From assembly GCA_022575985.1 (NCBI GenBank), contig JAKSXM010000238.1, positions 10,310,001-10,374,000 on the forward strand: a DNA stretch of 64,000 nucleotides. The letters are read 5' to 3'. The notes beneath the pieces are model-generated. The model saw nothing but the letters and a program-made list of their open reading frames with translations. It searched no databases and was not told the origin of the DNA. This document shows, one piece after another, positions 47,848 to 57,999 of the stretch. The translations under genes and the position numbers were made by a program. Origin of the DNA: Anagrus nilaparvatae (lineage: Eukaryota; Arthropoda; Insecta; Hymenoptera; Mymaridae). The stretch's first letter is position 1. The number at the start of each line of letters is the position of its first letter.

Positions 47848-48207
47848 TCTGCCTGGAAGCCATTTTTGCAGCTGTAAGCCAATCCCGTAAATGGACGCTT
47901 TCTCACCTACTCATGGCTTCAATTTTAATTAAAATAAAATATGAAAAGCAGAAAAATAATCTCCGGAAAATTCTGCAGATGGGACAACTTTGCCCGGTCA
48001 CGGATTATAAATTTTGTTTTATTTATTATGATGTTTTAGGAAAATTTTCCGAGACCGGGCAAAGTTGTCCCATCTGCAGAATTTTCCGGAGATTATTTTT
48101 CTGCTTTTCATTTTTTATTTTAATTAAAATTGAAGCCATGAGTAGGTGAGAAAGCGTCCGTTTACGGGATTGGCTTACAGCTGCAAAAATGGTGTCCAGG
48201 CAGAACT
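47848..48207. repeat. Inner hairpin 2
   Basis: Arms share TTCTGCCTGGA, GCTGTAAGCCAATCCCGTAA, CTTTCTCACCTACTCATGGC, AATCTCCGGAAAATTCTGCA and GATGGGACAACTTTGCCCGG around a centre near 48030. The near-perfect pairing would make a very stable RNA or DNA hairpin. Confidence 0.88.
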
Positions 48208-49379
48208 CTTAAGTATCACGTATAAGTAGCTTTACACAAGGGACAAGGCTTAGGAAAAAAGTGCATACATTTAACACAGGCGCACAGTATAATAGAAAAA
48301 AAAAGTGGCCAAAAATCGGCTTCAACGCAATTTCTGATGAAAAAAAACTTTTGCTGGATGGAAAATGACCGTTTTTGTAAATATTAAATGATAGGCTACC
48401 GAGATCAAAAAATTTTTTTTTTTAATTTTTTTAGCTGCTGAATGAAAAAAAAAATCTATTTTTTACCATAAAAAGGTAAATATTTATAGTTTTAAAATTA
48501 AAAAAAAAAATTTTTTTAGGTACAGCTCTGTATTAAAATATGTACATAAATGATAAATAAACCTAAAAAAAGTGTATTAGTATAATTATACATGGCTGTA
48601 TGCAGTATAAAGATGTGTTAGTCAACATTTGTAATTTAGTCAAAAAATTAAAAATTTGATTTTTCTATTTTTACTTATATTTTAAACTTAAATAAAGTAT
48701 AAAAAATATAAATTATATAAAAACATTTAAAAAAATACTTTATTTAAGTTTAAAATATAAGTAAAAATAGAAAAATCAAATTTTTCATTTTTTAAAAAAT
48801 TTTTTGACTAAATTGCAAATGTTGACTAACACATCTTTATACTGCATACAACCATGTATAATTATACTAATACACTTTTTTTAGGTTTATTTATCATTTA
48901 TGTACATATTTTAATACAGAGTTGTACCTAAAAAAATTTTTTTTTTAATTTTAAAACTATAAATATTTTACCTTTTTATGATAAAAAATAGATTTTTTTT
49001 TCATTCAGCAGCTAAAAAAATTAAAATAAAAAAATTTTTTTGATCTCGGTAGCCTATCATTTAGTATACACAAAAACGGTCATTTTCCATCCAGGAGAAT
49101 TTTTTTTCATCAGAAATTGCGTTGAACCCGATTTTTGGCCATTTTTTTTTTTTTACTATACACTGTGAGGCGTCTTCTAGACTATGAGTTAATTTTTTGA
49201 TTTTAATTTTTGTAAGCTCTAAATGAAACTAAAAACAATTTTTATGAATAAGGGGTATGTAAAATTTCCCACTGAAGACGATTCTGACATCAGTTTTTTG
49301 GAAACTACAAGGAAATCCGAAAAATTGGAAAAACTAAAGAGGTTTTTCAAAGGCAAATTTCTGCAAAAAGGTTGTTTTA

Positions 49380-50125
49380 TTTTCTTTTAATTGGCCAAAA
49401 AAATTTTATTTTCCCATAAACTTTCTGTTTGTAAGCAGTTTTTTGGGGGATATTTAAAAACTCAAAAAAACGAATTTTCATAACTTTCCATTTTCCAAAA
49501 TTTTCTGGATTTCCTTGTCCCCTAACCGAAATTTTGACATGATCTTTGAATTCCTCGGGAAATACTTACTTAAATATACTTACATAAGTTTATATAAGAC
49601 TCTTTTGAGAGAAATTTTGAACAAATCTGTAGTTCTGTACAAAGAAAAGAAAATAAAATATAATACAAATTCATAAAATAGTAAAATAACAATAATTAGC
49701 AAATAAATTTTAATTTTTTTAATATTTTTATTTTCTTTTCTGTGCACAGAGTTACAGATTTATTCAAAATAATTATCTCAAAAGGGGTTCTTTGGTAAAA
49801 TTTTCCAAGTAATCCAAAAATCGAGTCAGAATTTCGGTTAGGTGACAAAAAAATCCGGAAAATGGAAAATTTTGAAAAATGAAAAGTTATAAAAATTTTT
49901 TTTTTAGTTTTTCAGCATGTAAAAGACAAATATGCTCCAAAAACCAGGTGGAGTACTTACCAACGAAAAATAAAAGCCCATAATGAAAAATGTAACGAAA
50001 TTTATTGTTCCTTAATTTTTATACCATAATCAATATTTTTCCGAAAAATATTATACAGAATATTTAATCAAAGTGTACCAACAAAAAGTTTATGGGAGAA
50101 CAAAAATTTTAAGGCCAATCAGATT
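49380..50125. mobile_element. Foldback element
   Basis: ATTGGCCAAAAAAATTTTAT and CCCATAAACTTT at the left mirror TTATGGGAGAACAAAAATTTT and AAGGCCAATCAG at the right. Inner arms share CATTTTCC, AAATTTTCTGGATTT and CCTAACCGAAATT. Its exact ends are uncertain. Confidence 0.65.
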
Positions 50126-51558
50126 CTCAAGATGCTGTTAATGATTAATTAAAAAAAGTCTTTCAGGTAAAAATTGAAATACGTGGGAGAAGATATAATC
50201 TATTCCTCCAATGAAGTAAAAAACAAAAAAAATAATGAAAACTTTCCTTCGAGAATAAAAAACAACACAAATTAAATTTTCTTAAGTAGGTATTTAAATA
50301 AATTAACGCAAAAGGGGTAAAATAGTTAATTGCATTTTGAAGGTAAAAATATTTGAGAGCAATAAAAATATTAGTATTTTTTATCAGTATAACCATGAAT
50401 TTTATTTAAATTAATTTTATAACGATTTTATAAAAAAAGCAATTATTCTGCGCGCGCAGAGCGCGCGGCTATTCTAGTAAATAATAAAAATAATTTAAAA
50501 AACTCAAATTATAAAATTTGACCAAAATCAATATTATTCAAACATATCTTTTAGCGCGCTTATATATATGCCCAGAATCTTATGCGCACGAAACATAAAC
50601 AAACTATATGAAAATACACACGATAGTATACAGTTTGTTTGCGACAGCAGACACAGTGTCTTTAGTGAAAATAAATAACGAAAGATTTAATCATGAAAAT
50701 ACTTTAAATATTTAATATTTTTTACATTTATAATAATTTATTTTATAATTAGCAAAGCCATTTTAAAATAGGTACGTATTTTCTTCGTTTAATTAAAGGG
50801 TGCATAGTTTTAAAACCTATACACATATCTGCAACAACTCCATTTTAATAATCCTATTTTCTCTTTCTAAATAAACAATGTAGTAATCAATAATACCAAT
50901 ATTTACATATAAAATACTCAGGGGCACCAAATGTATATATAAAAAAGTGATTTTTTTAAATAAAATGACTTATTTTGTATACCTATTTATTAATTTTATA
51001 AGTTTATCATTGTTTAATTCAAATTTAACAAATTTTTATAAAATTTTGTTAAATAATTTAATTGTTAATAAATTTTAAATACAAAACTAATATCTTAATT
51101 CAAACTTAAATATTTATAAAAGTAAAATTTTAAAAACAGAAATTTACTGTTAGGGGAGACCTGGATAATTTGGCTCGCTCTCTGTCGTATGTATCATTCA
51201 TATATTATAAATAATATTTTTTTTTTTAGCTACTTATATGTCAAATCAGTAGCAAATATTTTGATGAAGGAGTAAAATTTAGAAAATTGGATAAAATACA
51301 ATTATCAACAATTTTAAACAAATTTATGGTAACTATAATTTTTTTTAATAAATAAAAAGTTATCTTATATACTATTATACCTACTCCAAATGAATTTAAT
51401 TTAATTTAGTGTATTTTGTTTCAGAACTGATAAAAATCCTGCCATTAATATAATTTATACGATAAAACGTATAAGAAGAAAAATAAGATATATTATAAAT
51501 CTAAGATTAAATTATTAAGCAAAAATCAATTTTAAACAATTCAATTGTTATTCAAAAA
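50126..51558. other. Upstream region of the zinc-finger gene
   Basis: A GCGCGCGCAGAGCGCGCG patch lies at about 50450-50467, unusual here. A TTTGTTTCAG acceptor-like site near 51424 could start the 5'UTR exon that holds the zinc-finger ATG. No promoter is assigned. Confidence 0.4.
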
Positions 51559-54351
51559 ATGCTGTACAAGTGCATAGAATGTGATACAACATTTGCAACT
51601 AAAAAACTTTTAAAAGTACATAAAAGAATCCACACAGGTGAAAAACCTTATCTATGTGATGAATGTGGAAAATCTTATAATGACAGTTCTTCATTAAAAA
51701 TTCATGTAAGAATTCATACAGGAGAAAAACCTTATAAATGTAAAGAATGCAGTAAATGTTTCACTAGTTCTTACAATTTAATATCACACAGAAAAACTCA
51801 TATAATAGTTGATAGATGTTTTGAATGTGATGTATGCAAGAAAGTTTTTAAACAAAAAAATAGTCTTTCAAGGCATATAAGACAATTTCACATCGATGAA
51901 AAAACATATGTATGTATACAATGCAATAAAAATTTTGTTAATTTAAGTACATTCAATGCCCATACAAAAACTCACACGGGTAGTAAACCTTATGTTTGCA
52001 ATCAATGTGGAAATGCTTATAGTCAACGTTCAGGCCTTATAATACATGAAAGAACTCATAATAATGAAAAACCATTTACATGCCAAGATTGTGGAGAAAA
52101 TTTCATACAATCAAGTGGTTTAGTAATGCACAGAAGAAACAAACATAAAGAGTTAAAACCTTTTGAATGTGATGTATGCAAAAAATGTTTTAACACAACT
52201 TACGATTTAAAAAGACACCAAAGAACTCATACAGGTGAAAAGCCTTATGTATGTAAGTATTGTGGTCAATCTTTTAAACAATCAGGTCATTATGCATCAC
52301 ATGTATTGAAACAACACGAAGGCTCAAGACCTCATTTATGTGACGAATGTGGTAAAGGTTTTAGCCTGCCTTATGAATTAAAAAGACATAAAAGATCTCA
52401 CACTGGTATTAAACTTTATAGTTGCGATGAATGTGGAAAATCATTCACACAATTAGGAACCTTAAATAATCATAAAAAAAAGAGTCACATTACTGGAGAA
52501 ATTTACAAATGTAAAGAGTGTTATCGAATTTTTAGCTCATTGGATAGGCTGAATATACATAAAGAAATTCATATTAAAGAAATATCATTTACGTGTAAAG
52601 AATGTGGAGAAACTTTTGAGACAGTAAATTTATTAATACAGCACAGAGAAATTCACGTTATTAAGAAAATGTACTCTTGCGAACATTGTCAACAAATTTT
52701 TAATCTTGAATCTGAACTTATTCAACATTTAAAGAACCATGAAATTAAATTAGATATGACAGAATCAGATCAATTTCAGGTTCATTTCCTTACACCAGTT
52801 AAAAATGAATTAAACCCTGTAGATATTGATGCTGACTACAAAGACACTTATCCTGATTTTGGAGACAGTTATCCTGATCTTGAAGATAGTAATTCTTATC
52901 CTGACTGTGAATATAGTAATTTGAACCATGAAAGTATAGTTCCTGTTCCTGAAGAAAGTATACAAGTAAAAATTGAAGAATATATGTTAGAAGATAATGA
53001 AAATAAAGAAAATTTGAAAATCTATGAATGTACTCAAGTTGATAATGTACCTTTCAAATGTGATGAATGTGGAAAAACTTTCAGAAAAAAAAGTAATTTA
53101 AGGATTCATATGAGTTTGCACGCGAAAATAGGAAAATTAGGTATAGTAAAAAAATATAAAATAAAATACAAGCATTTTGAATGCGCAGAGTGCGAAGAAA
53201 CTTTCAATAAAAAAAACATTCTCATAAAGCATATTAAAAAATACCATATTTACAAAAAAAATTATGAATGTAAAAAATGTAAAATAAGTTTTCCCAAAGT
53301 AATATTATTAAATGAACATAAAAAAACACACAAGAAAGTCAAAGCCATTATTAAATGTGATCAATGTGGAAATACATTTAGTCAATATGGTAAACTGATA
53401 ATTCACAAAAGAATCCATTCGAACGAAAAACCATTTAAGTGTGATGAGTGTGGGGAATGTTTTAGACAATCAGCTAATTTATCTACTCATAAAAAAGTCA
53501 AACATGAAGGTATTAGACCTCATTTATGCGAAGATTGTAAAAAAACTTTTACTTCAGCTTATGAATTAAAAAGACATGTTAGAATTCATACAGGTGAAAA
53601 ACCTTATGAATGTAAAGATTGTGGCCAAACATTTAAGCAATCAGGACACTATAAAACGCATGTTTTAAAACAGCACTCAGGTGTTAGATCTCATTTATGC
53701 GATGATTGTGGAAAAGCATTTAGTCTTCCTTATGAATTAAAAAGACATAAAAGAATACATACTGGTGAAAAACCTTATGTATGTGAAGAATGTGGTAAAT
53801 CATTTAACCAAATAGGTGCTTTAACTATTCATAAAAAAAAGAATCATATTGGTAAAGAGCCTTTCACTTGTAATATTTGTGGGCAAATTTTCAGGTTTCA
53901 GAAAGATTTGAAAAATCATAAAAAATTTCATCCGAATGAAATTTATAAATGCGAAGAATGTGGCAAAGTTTTTAATCAACAAAATTTTTTGACAAATCAC
54001 AAAAAAACGCACATTGTGCAAGTGTTTCCTTGTCATCATTGTAGCAAACAATTTGATCGCCAATCTAAACTTACAAAACATTTAAAAATTCATTTATCAA
54101 AAGTAAATAAAACTCAAGAAATTTCAGAAAATACCGAAAACATTAATAATATGATGGATCAGCATTATCCTAATTTTCTTGCTGCTAAATATGGAATAAA
54201 TATTGAAAATAATTCTGTGGCAAATAATAAAAATTTTGGTAATAAAAACTTTGATAACAATACATATGCTAATGTGCCTAACGGTGAAAATAATCCTGCT
54301 CCTATTTTTGTTGATACTATAAAATTAGAAGTTAACGAAGAAGACCTATAA
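51559..54351 (+). CDS. C2H2 zinc-finger protein, 26 fingers
   Basis: A 930-residue single-exon frame starting at ATG 51559, directly at finger 1 (YKCIECDTTF...HKRIH). I count 14 fingers in the first ~395 residues and 12 in the last part, with TGEKPY-type linkers between several of them. Between the two blocks lies a ~110-residue acidic linker (DYKDTYPDFGDSYPDLEDSN-like). The C-terminal ~70 residues are Asn-rich and acidic. Fingers 8-11 and 20-23 are near duplicates (both contain CGQ.FKQSGHY and FSLPYELKRHKR), so the array grew by segmental duplication. Such proteins bind DNA in the nucleus, commonly as repressors or chromatin factors. No KRAB, BTB or ZAD domain is visible; a ZAD or other N-terminal exon could lie upstream. 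AATAAA signals sit at 54383 and 54532. Confidence 0.93.
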   Translation: MLYKCIECDTTFATKKLLKVHKRIHTGEKPYLCDECGKSYNDSSSLKIHVRIHTGEKPYKCKECSKCFTSSYNLISHRKTHIIVDRCFECDVCKKVFKQKNSLSRHIRQFHIDEKTYVCIQCNKNFVNLSTFNAHTKTHTGSKPYVCNQCGNAYSQRSGLIIHERTHNNEKPFTCQDCGENFIQSSGLVMHRRNKHKELKPFECDVCKKCFNTTYDLKRHQRTHTGEKPYVCKYCGQSFKQSGHYASHVLKQHEGSRPHLCDECGKGFSLPYELKRHKRSHTGIKLYSCDECGKSFTQLGTLNNHKKKSHITGEIYKCKECYRIFSSLDRLNIHKEIHIKEISFTCKECGETFETVNLLIQHREIHVIKKMYSCEHCQQIFNLESELIQHLKNHEIKLDMTESDQFQVHFLTPVKNELNPVDIDADYKDTYPDFGDSYPDLEDSNSYPDCEYSNLNHESIVPVPEESIQVKIEEYMLEDNENKENLKIYECTQVDNVPFKCDECGKTFRKKSNLRIHMSLHAKIGKLGIVKKYKIKYKHFECAECEETFNKKNILIKHIKKYHIYKKNYECKKCKISFPKVILLNEHKKTHKKVKAIIKCDQCGNTFSQYGKLIIHKRIHSNEKPFKCDECGECFRQSANLSTHKKVKHEGIRPHLCEDCKKTFTSAYELKRHVRIHTGEKPYECKDCGQTFKQSGHYKTHVLKQHSGVRSHLCDDCGKAFSLPYELKRHKRIHTGEKPYVCEECGKSFNQIGALTIHKKKNHIGKEPFTCNICGQIFRFQKDLKNHKKFHPNEIYKCEECGKVFNQQNFLTNHKKTHIVQVFPCHHCSKQFDRQSKLTKHLKIHLSKVNKTQEISENTENINNMMDQHYPNFLAAKYGINIENNSVANNKNFGNKNFDNNTYANVPNGENNPAPIFVDTIKLEVNEEDL

Positions 54352-55138
54352 TTATTAAAATTTTAAGTTAGTAAATAGTGTAAATAAATAAGTCAAACTA
54401 TAAAAAAATTGTTTGTTTATAATATGTAAAGGAAGATTAAATTTAAAACTTTTTTTTTTGTATTTCTAACTTGTAAATAAATTATTGTAGTATAAGTGTT
54501 AAAAAATTCTAGGTTTATTTTAATAAAGTGCAATATTTTTAAAATTCTATTATAATCTTTTTTTTTTTAACCTACTGCACATTTACATATTTTTGCCTGG
54601 CAGAATAATAAAGAACATAATAATAATAATAATTTACAACAATAAACCAAATTATAATTTTTTCTAAATATTTTGGTTTCACAAAATTTTTATTAATTTT
54701 CGGATTCTTCTTATAGATATTAAATAACTTTCAAAAAATATAATAAAATTTGGAAAAAAATAATAATCTGTAATAAAAAAAAAATCTCTTTTTATTATAA
54801 ACAAATTCCATATTTATCCCATAGGCCATAAATATGGAATAAATATTAAAAAAAACATTTTTACTTTAACTGCTTGGTCAATTCTTGGTTTTTATTTCAT
54901 TTTTATAATATAGGTATTTGCTGATTTAATTTTTACTTGATCATTAACCAGTATCTTTTTCTGTTTTTTAACGCATTTTTTTTTTTTTTAATATAGAAAT
55001 AAATATTAATTTGAAGTTAAAAGTATTTTTACTTTTTTAAGTATAGTTTTTGTGAATTTTAAATTTTGCAATTATACAGAAACTTTCAAAATTCGAATTT
55101 CAGTTAATAACTTGCGCATACGCATGCCTTTACCTATA
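54352..55138. other. 3' flank of the zinc-finger gene
   Basis: Contains its poly(A) signals. The rest is AT-rich with no gene. Confidence 0.5.
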
Positions 55139-56090
55139 TATATATGGGTGGTTTTCGCAGGAACGGTATACATAGTGTCCCCTCCATTTATATCCGAAAC
55201 TAAAGCTCTTTTACACTTTTTTTTCTTCTAAAAAGTTCATAAATAATATTTTTTTAAAGTCACAACCTACTATGCATATATTGGTAACTTAATAAAAAAA
55301 TTTTCTGGAGCATATGTGTTCAAATTGACGCCACCGTCTGCTGTCCTTTTGCTTAACTGTAAACTTTGAGTATTAACAAACGGCTTAAAATTTGAACTTA
55401 AATTTTTCTGTAGGATGCATATGACGTATTTAGGTCCCAAAAACTCAATTTTTTCAACGAAACAAATTTTCATGCAATCCTCTTAGCGTATCGTCGCATA
55501 TAAGTCTGTCCCCCGGTTTTAGCTATTTTTAAGCTTCCCATCTTTTATTGGAGCGCACTCTATATGTATGCACTTAAAAGCACTGTTGTATTTTTTTTCT
55601 TACTTAACCACTCATATATGAACCGTGGAAAACTTAAAATTTTAAATATGAAAGCTTTAACTATGAAAATTAAACCTATTAAAATTTTAAAACGCTTTTA
55701 CAAAAAAAAAATGTCGCCACCGTCCATGTCGTTTTCTCCAAGTGTATGTCATATATTACTTAATATATCTTGTTCAGTTATGTGTTTTGATGGAAAAATA
55801 AGATACCCAGAGTTTGAGAAAATTTGATGGCTTCAATACAAACTTATTTCAATAATACATTCAAAATGTCGCAACCGTCCATGACGCCACCGTCTGCATA
55901 AATAAAAAAATCCCATAAGAATAACACGTAGAATTTATTTTTACATTTGTAGCAGTACCACTGAAAATTTTAGGTTTTTGGACATTGATAAACATTAAAA
56001 TACAAAAAAAATTAAAAAAAAAATATAATTAGTGTTGTGCCGTAAAAAATAAAAAAATATATCGTTACAGTGAAAACCACCCATATATAT
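55139..56090. mobile_element. Non-autonomous TIR element, long copy
   Basis: The ends TATATGGGTGGTTTTCGCAG and GTGAAAACCACCCATATATA are inverted. The interior carries GACGCCACCGTCTGCTG, TCGCCACCGTCCATG and TCGCAACCGTCCATGACGCC motifs, a subrepeat with GC-rich CCACCGTC cores. A shorter relative lies at 60257-60632. TATATA flanks make the insertion site ambiguous. No transposase; the 87-residue frame at 55564 crosses the interior and has no recognisable domain. Confidence 0.8.
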
Positions 56091-56343
56091 GATATATTTA
56101 ATATATGCAAATTTGCAATGTATAAATTTCTTTTTCAACAATTCAAATCTGATTCAAAGGTTAAAATAGTTAAATCTAGTGATCTAAATTTTTTTTAACT
56201 TGAAAATAAATTATAATACAATATGAATCCAACAGGTAATTAATTGTAATAAATTAATAAATAGTAATAAATTATGTAAATACACATAAAGATTCTTAGT
56301 ACTCTTACTAATTTGTAGGTTATCTATTCAATTTCAGTATTTT

Positions 56344-57999
56344 ATGTTTTCAATAATTAAAAAATTTTCAGGTAAGATACCAGAAACCAATAATCAATCA
56401 ATGGATGCAAATAAAATTTGGAATAAAATAACAATCGATAACCTTAATAACGATTGTTTAGCCAATATATTTAAGTATTTGACAATAGAAGAAAAATTAC
56501 AACTGGAATTGGTAAGCAAGCGATGGAATGAGGTAGCAATAAACTATTCATGGAGAACTGTAAAAAGATTAGATTTGAATTCTTATTTATTTTCAAGTTC
56601 ATTTGAAGATGATATGCTTAATAGTATACTTAAAAAAACCAAAATTACCAAGAAAAAGGAAATTGATAAAGGCAAATTTTTAATAAATATTATTTTAGAC
56701 AGGTGTGCTAAATATTTAAATGAAATAAATATTGATGTGACTTACTTATGGTGTCCAAATTTAAAAATGAAATTGGAATTATATTGTCACCAATTAACAT
56801 GTGTGACTATAGATTTCAAACACAAAAATAAAATGAACATTTTTGTTTATGATCAAGATTTAAATAAAGATTCAATAAGGGAAATCAACAATTCTCTTCT
56901 TGAATTGCTGTTTCTAAAATTGACTAATCTTTGTAGTTTATCATTATATAATTTAGAAGTAAATGGAAAATGCTTATTAAAATTAAACAAAAATAATATT
57001 CAAGAATTACGTATGAATTATTGTAAATTTGTTGAATTGCCAAAAACCGACTTAAAGGATTTTGTATTTAGTTTAAAAAATTTAAAAATATTAGAAGTTA
57101 TCAGATGTGATAAAATACTCATTGACGCATTTAATTTAGCTAACTTTCAAAATTTATCAGAAATAATTATTAATAATAATGATCATGAATTTAAGAATTT
57201 ATTAAAGTTCTTATCAAAGCAGAAAAACTTAAATAGATTATTCATAAAGGATATTGAAAGTCTTAATAATAATCATATGGATCAAATACCAATTGAAAAT
57301 TTACAATTATTACAATTAGAAATAAGCGCACCATTAAATTACATAAATTTCCCAAATTTTTTATATCGTTTTTATAATTTAAAAACTATAATTATTAAAT
57401 TTGATAGAGCTTTTAATGACTTACATTTACGCTCAATAATCAAATCTCTTAATACTAACATACAAAATATTCAAATTCATGCATATAAATGTAATAAAAT
57501 CTCTGAAGGATTAATTTTAGTATCAAAAAAACCTATTAATACTTTTAAAAGGTTAAAAAATCTTGAATCTTTTACATTAAGAAATGAGCTTAACCTATCA
57601 TATGTATCATTTGAAAAAGATTTTATTTTTGAAAATATATCAGAATGTGAAAATTTAAAAAATATATTTATACACAATTGTGAATTAACAAATGCAGGAT
57701 TTAAAAGTATCAGTAAATGTTCAAATCTGATAAAATTGTTTGTATCTACTGACAACAATTACATAAGTTATAATGTTAGCGAAGAAGAAATTTGTGAAAT
57801 TATAAGAAAATTATCGAAATTGGAAGAACTTTTATTACATAATTTTGAAAATTTAACCATTAATTTTATTAAAATGGCAAGTGACATTAAATCAAATCGA
57901 GGAGATTCTCATAGATTAATTATTAATTTGAAAAATTGTAATATCGAACCTTGCAAATATAAAAAAATATTTCCATTGATAATATTGTCTAGCGAATAA
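56344..57999 (+). CDS. F-box / leucine-rich repeat-like protein (551 aa)
   Basis: The F-box lies at about residues 31-72: IDNLNNDCLANIFKYLTIEE followed by LQLELVSKRWNEVA...W, with the L..D.L..IF..L, VS..W pattern that binds Skp1. The rest is a Leu/Asn-rich series of degenerate leucine-rich repeats (LTNLCSLSLYNLE, LKNLKILEVIRC, CENLKNIFIHNCEL, LSKLEELLLHNFENLT), as in FBXL substrate adaptors of SCF ubiquitin ligases. The start is ATG 56344, eight bases after a TTTCAG acceptor-like site, so a 5'UTR intron is likely. A CAG|GTAAGA site at 56370-56375 is a good donor match, so a second isoform starting at Met20 (56401) is possible. The stop overlaps an AATAAA signal. The substrate is unknown. Confidence 0.85.
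   Translation: MFSIIKKFSGKIPETNNQSMDANKIWNKITIDNLNNDCLANIFKYLTIEEKLQLELVSKRWNEVAINYSWRTVKRLDLNSYLFSSSFEDDMLNSILKKTKITKKKEIDKGKFLINIILDRCAKYLNEINIDVTYLWCPNLKMKLELYCHQLTCVTIDFKHKNKMNIFVYDQDLNKDSIREINNSLLELLFLKLTNLCSLSLYNLEVNGKCLLKLNKNNIQELRMNYCKFVELPKTDLKDFVFSLKNLKILEVIRCDKILIDAFNLANFQNLSEIIINNNDHEFKNLLKFLSKQKNLNRLFIKDIESLNNNHMDQIPIENLQLLQLEISAPLNYINFPNFLYRFYNLKTIIIKFDRAFNDLHLRSIIKSLNTNIQNIQIHAYKCNKISEGLILVSKKPINTFKRLKNLESFTLRNELNLSYVSFEKDFIFENISECENLKNIFIHNCELTNAGFKSISKCSNLIKLFVSTDNNYISYNVSEEEICEIIRKLSKLEELLLHNFENLTINFIKMASDIKSNRGDSHRLIINLKNCNIEPCKYKKIFPLIILSSE

Larger units (their letters stand above)
47444..49187. mobile_element. Nested foldback elements
   Basis: Outer element: the left tip ATAGTCTAGAAGCC and the right tip's complement ATAGTCTAGAAGACGCC match, and 48285-49187 is one large palindrome (GGATGGAAAATGACCGTTTT, ATGATAGGCTACCGAGATC, GTCAACATTTG and TTTACTTATATTTTAAACTT in both arms). 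The left tip is cut off from the rest by a second element at about 47458-48282, whose ends GCCTGTGTTAAATTTATGCA mirror each other and continue through CTAAGCCTTGTG and ACTTATACGTGATTCTTAAG. No coding content. The 78-residue frame at 47913 is the arm of a hairpin. Confidence 0.82.

Noticed and set aside
47913..48149. 78-residue frame
   Set aside because: It spans both arms of a near-perfect hairpin; the coding likeness comes from the palindrome.
53821..54081. Minus-strand frame inside the zinc-finger gene
   Set aside because: Antisense of the zinc-finger coding sequence.
57477..57758. Minus-strand frame inside the F-box gene
   Set aside because: Antisense of the F-box coding sequence.
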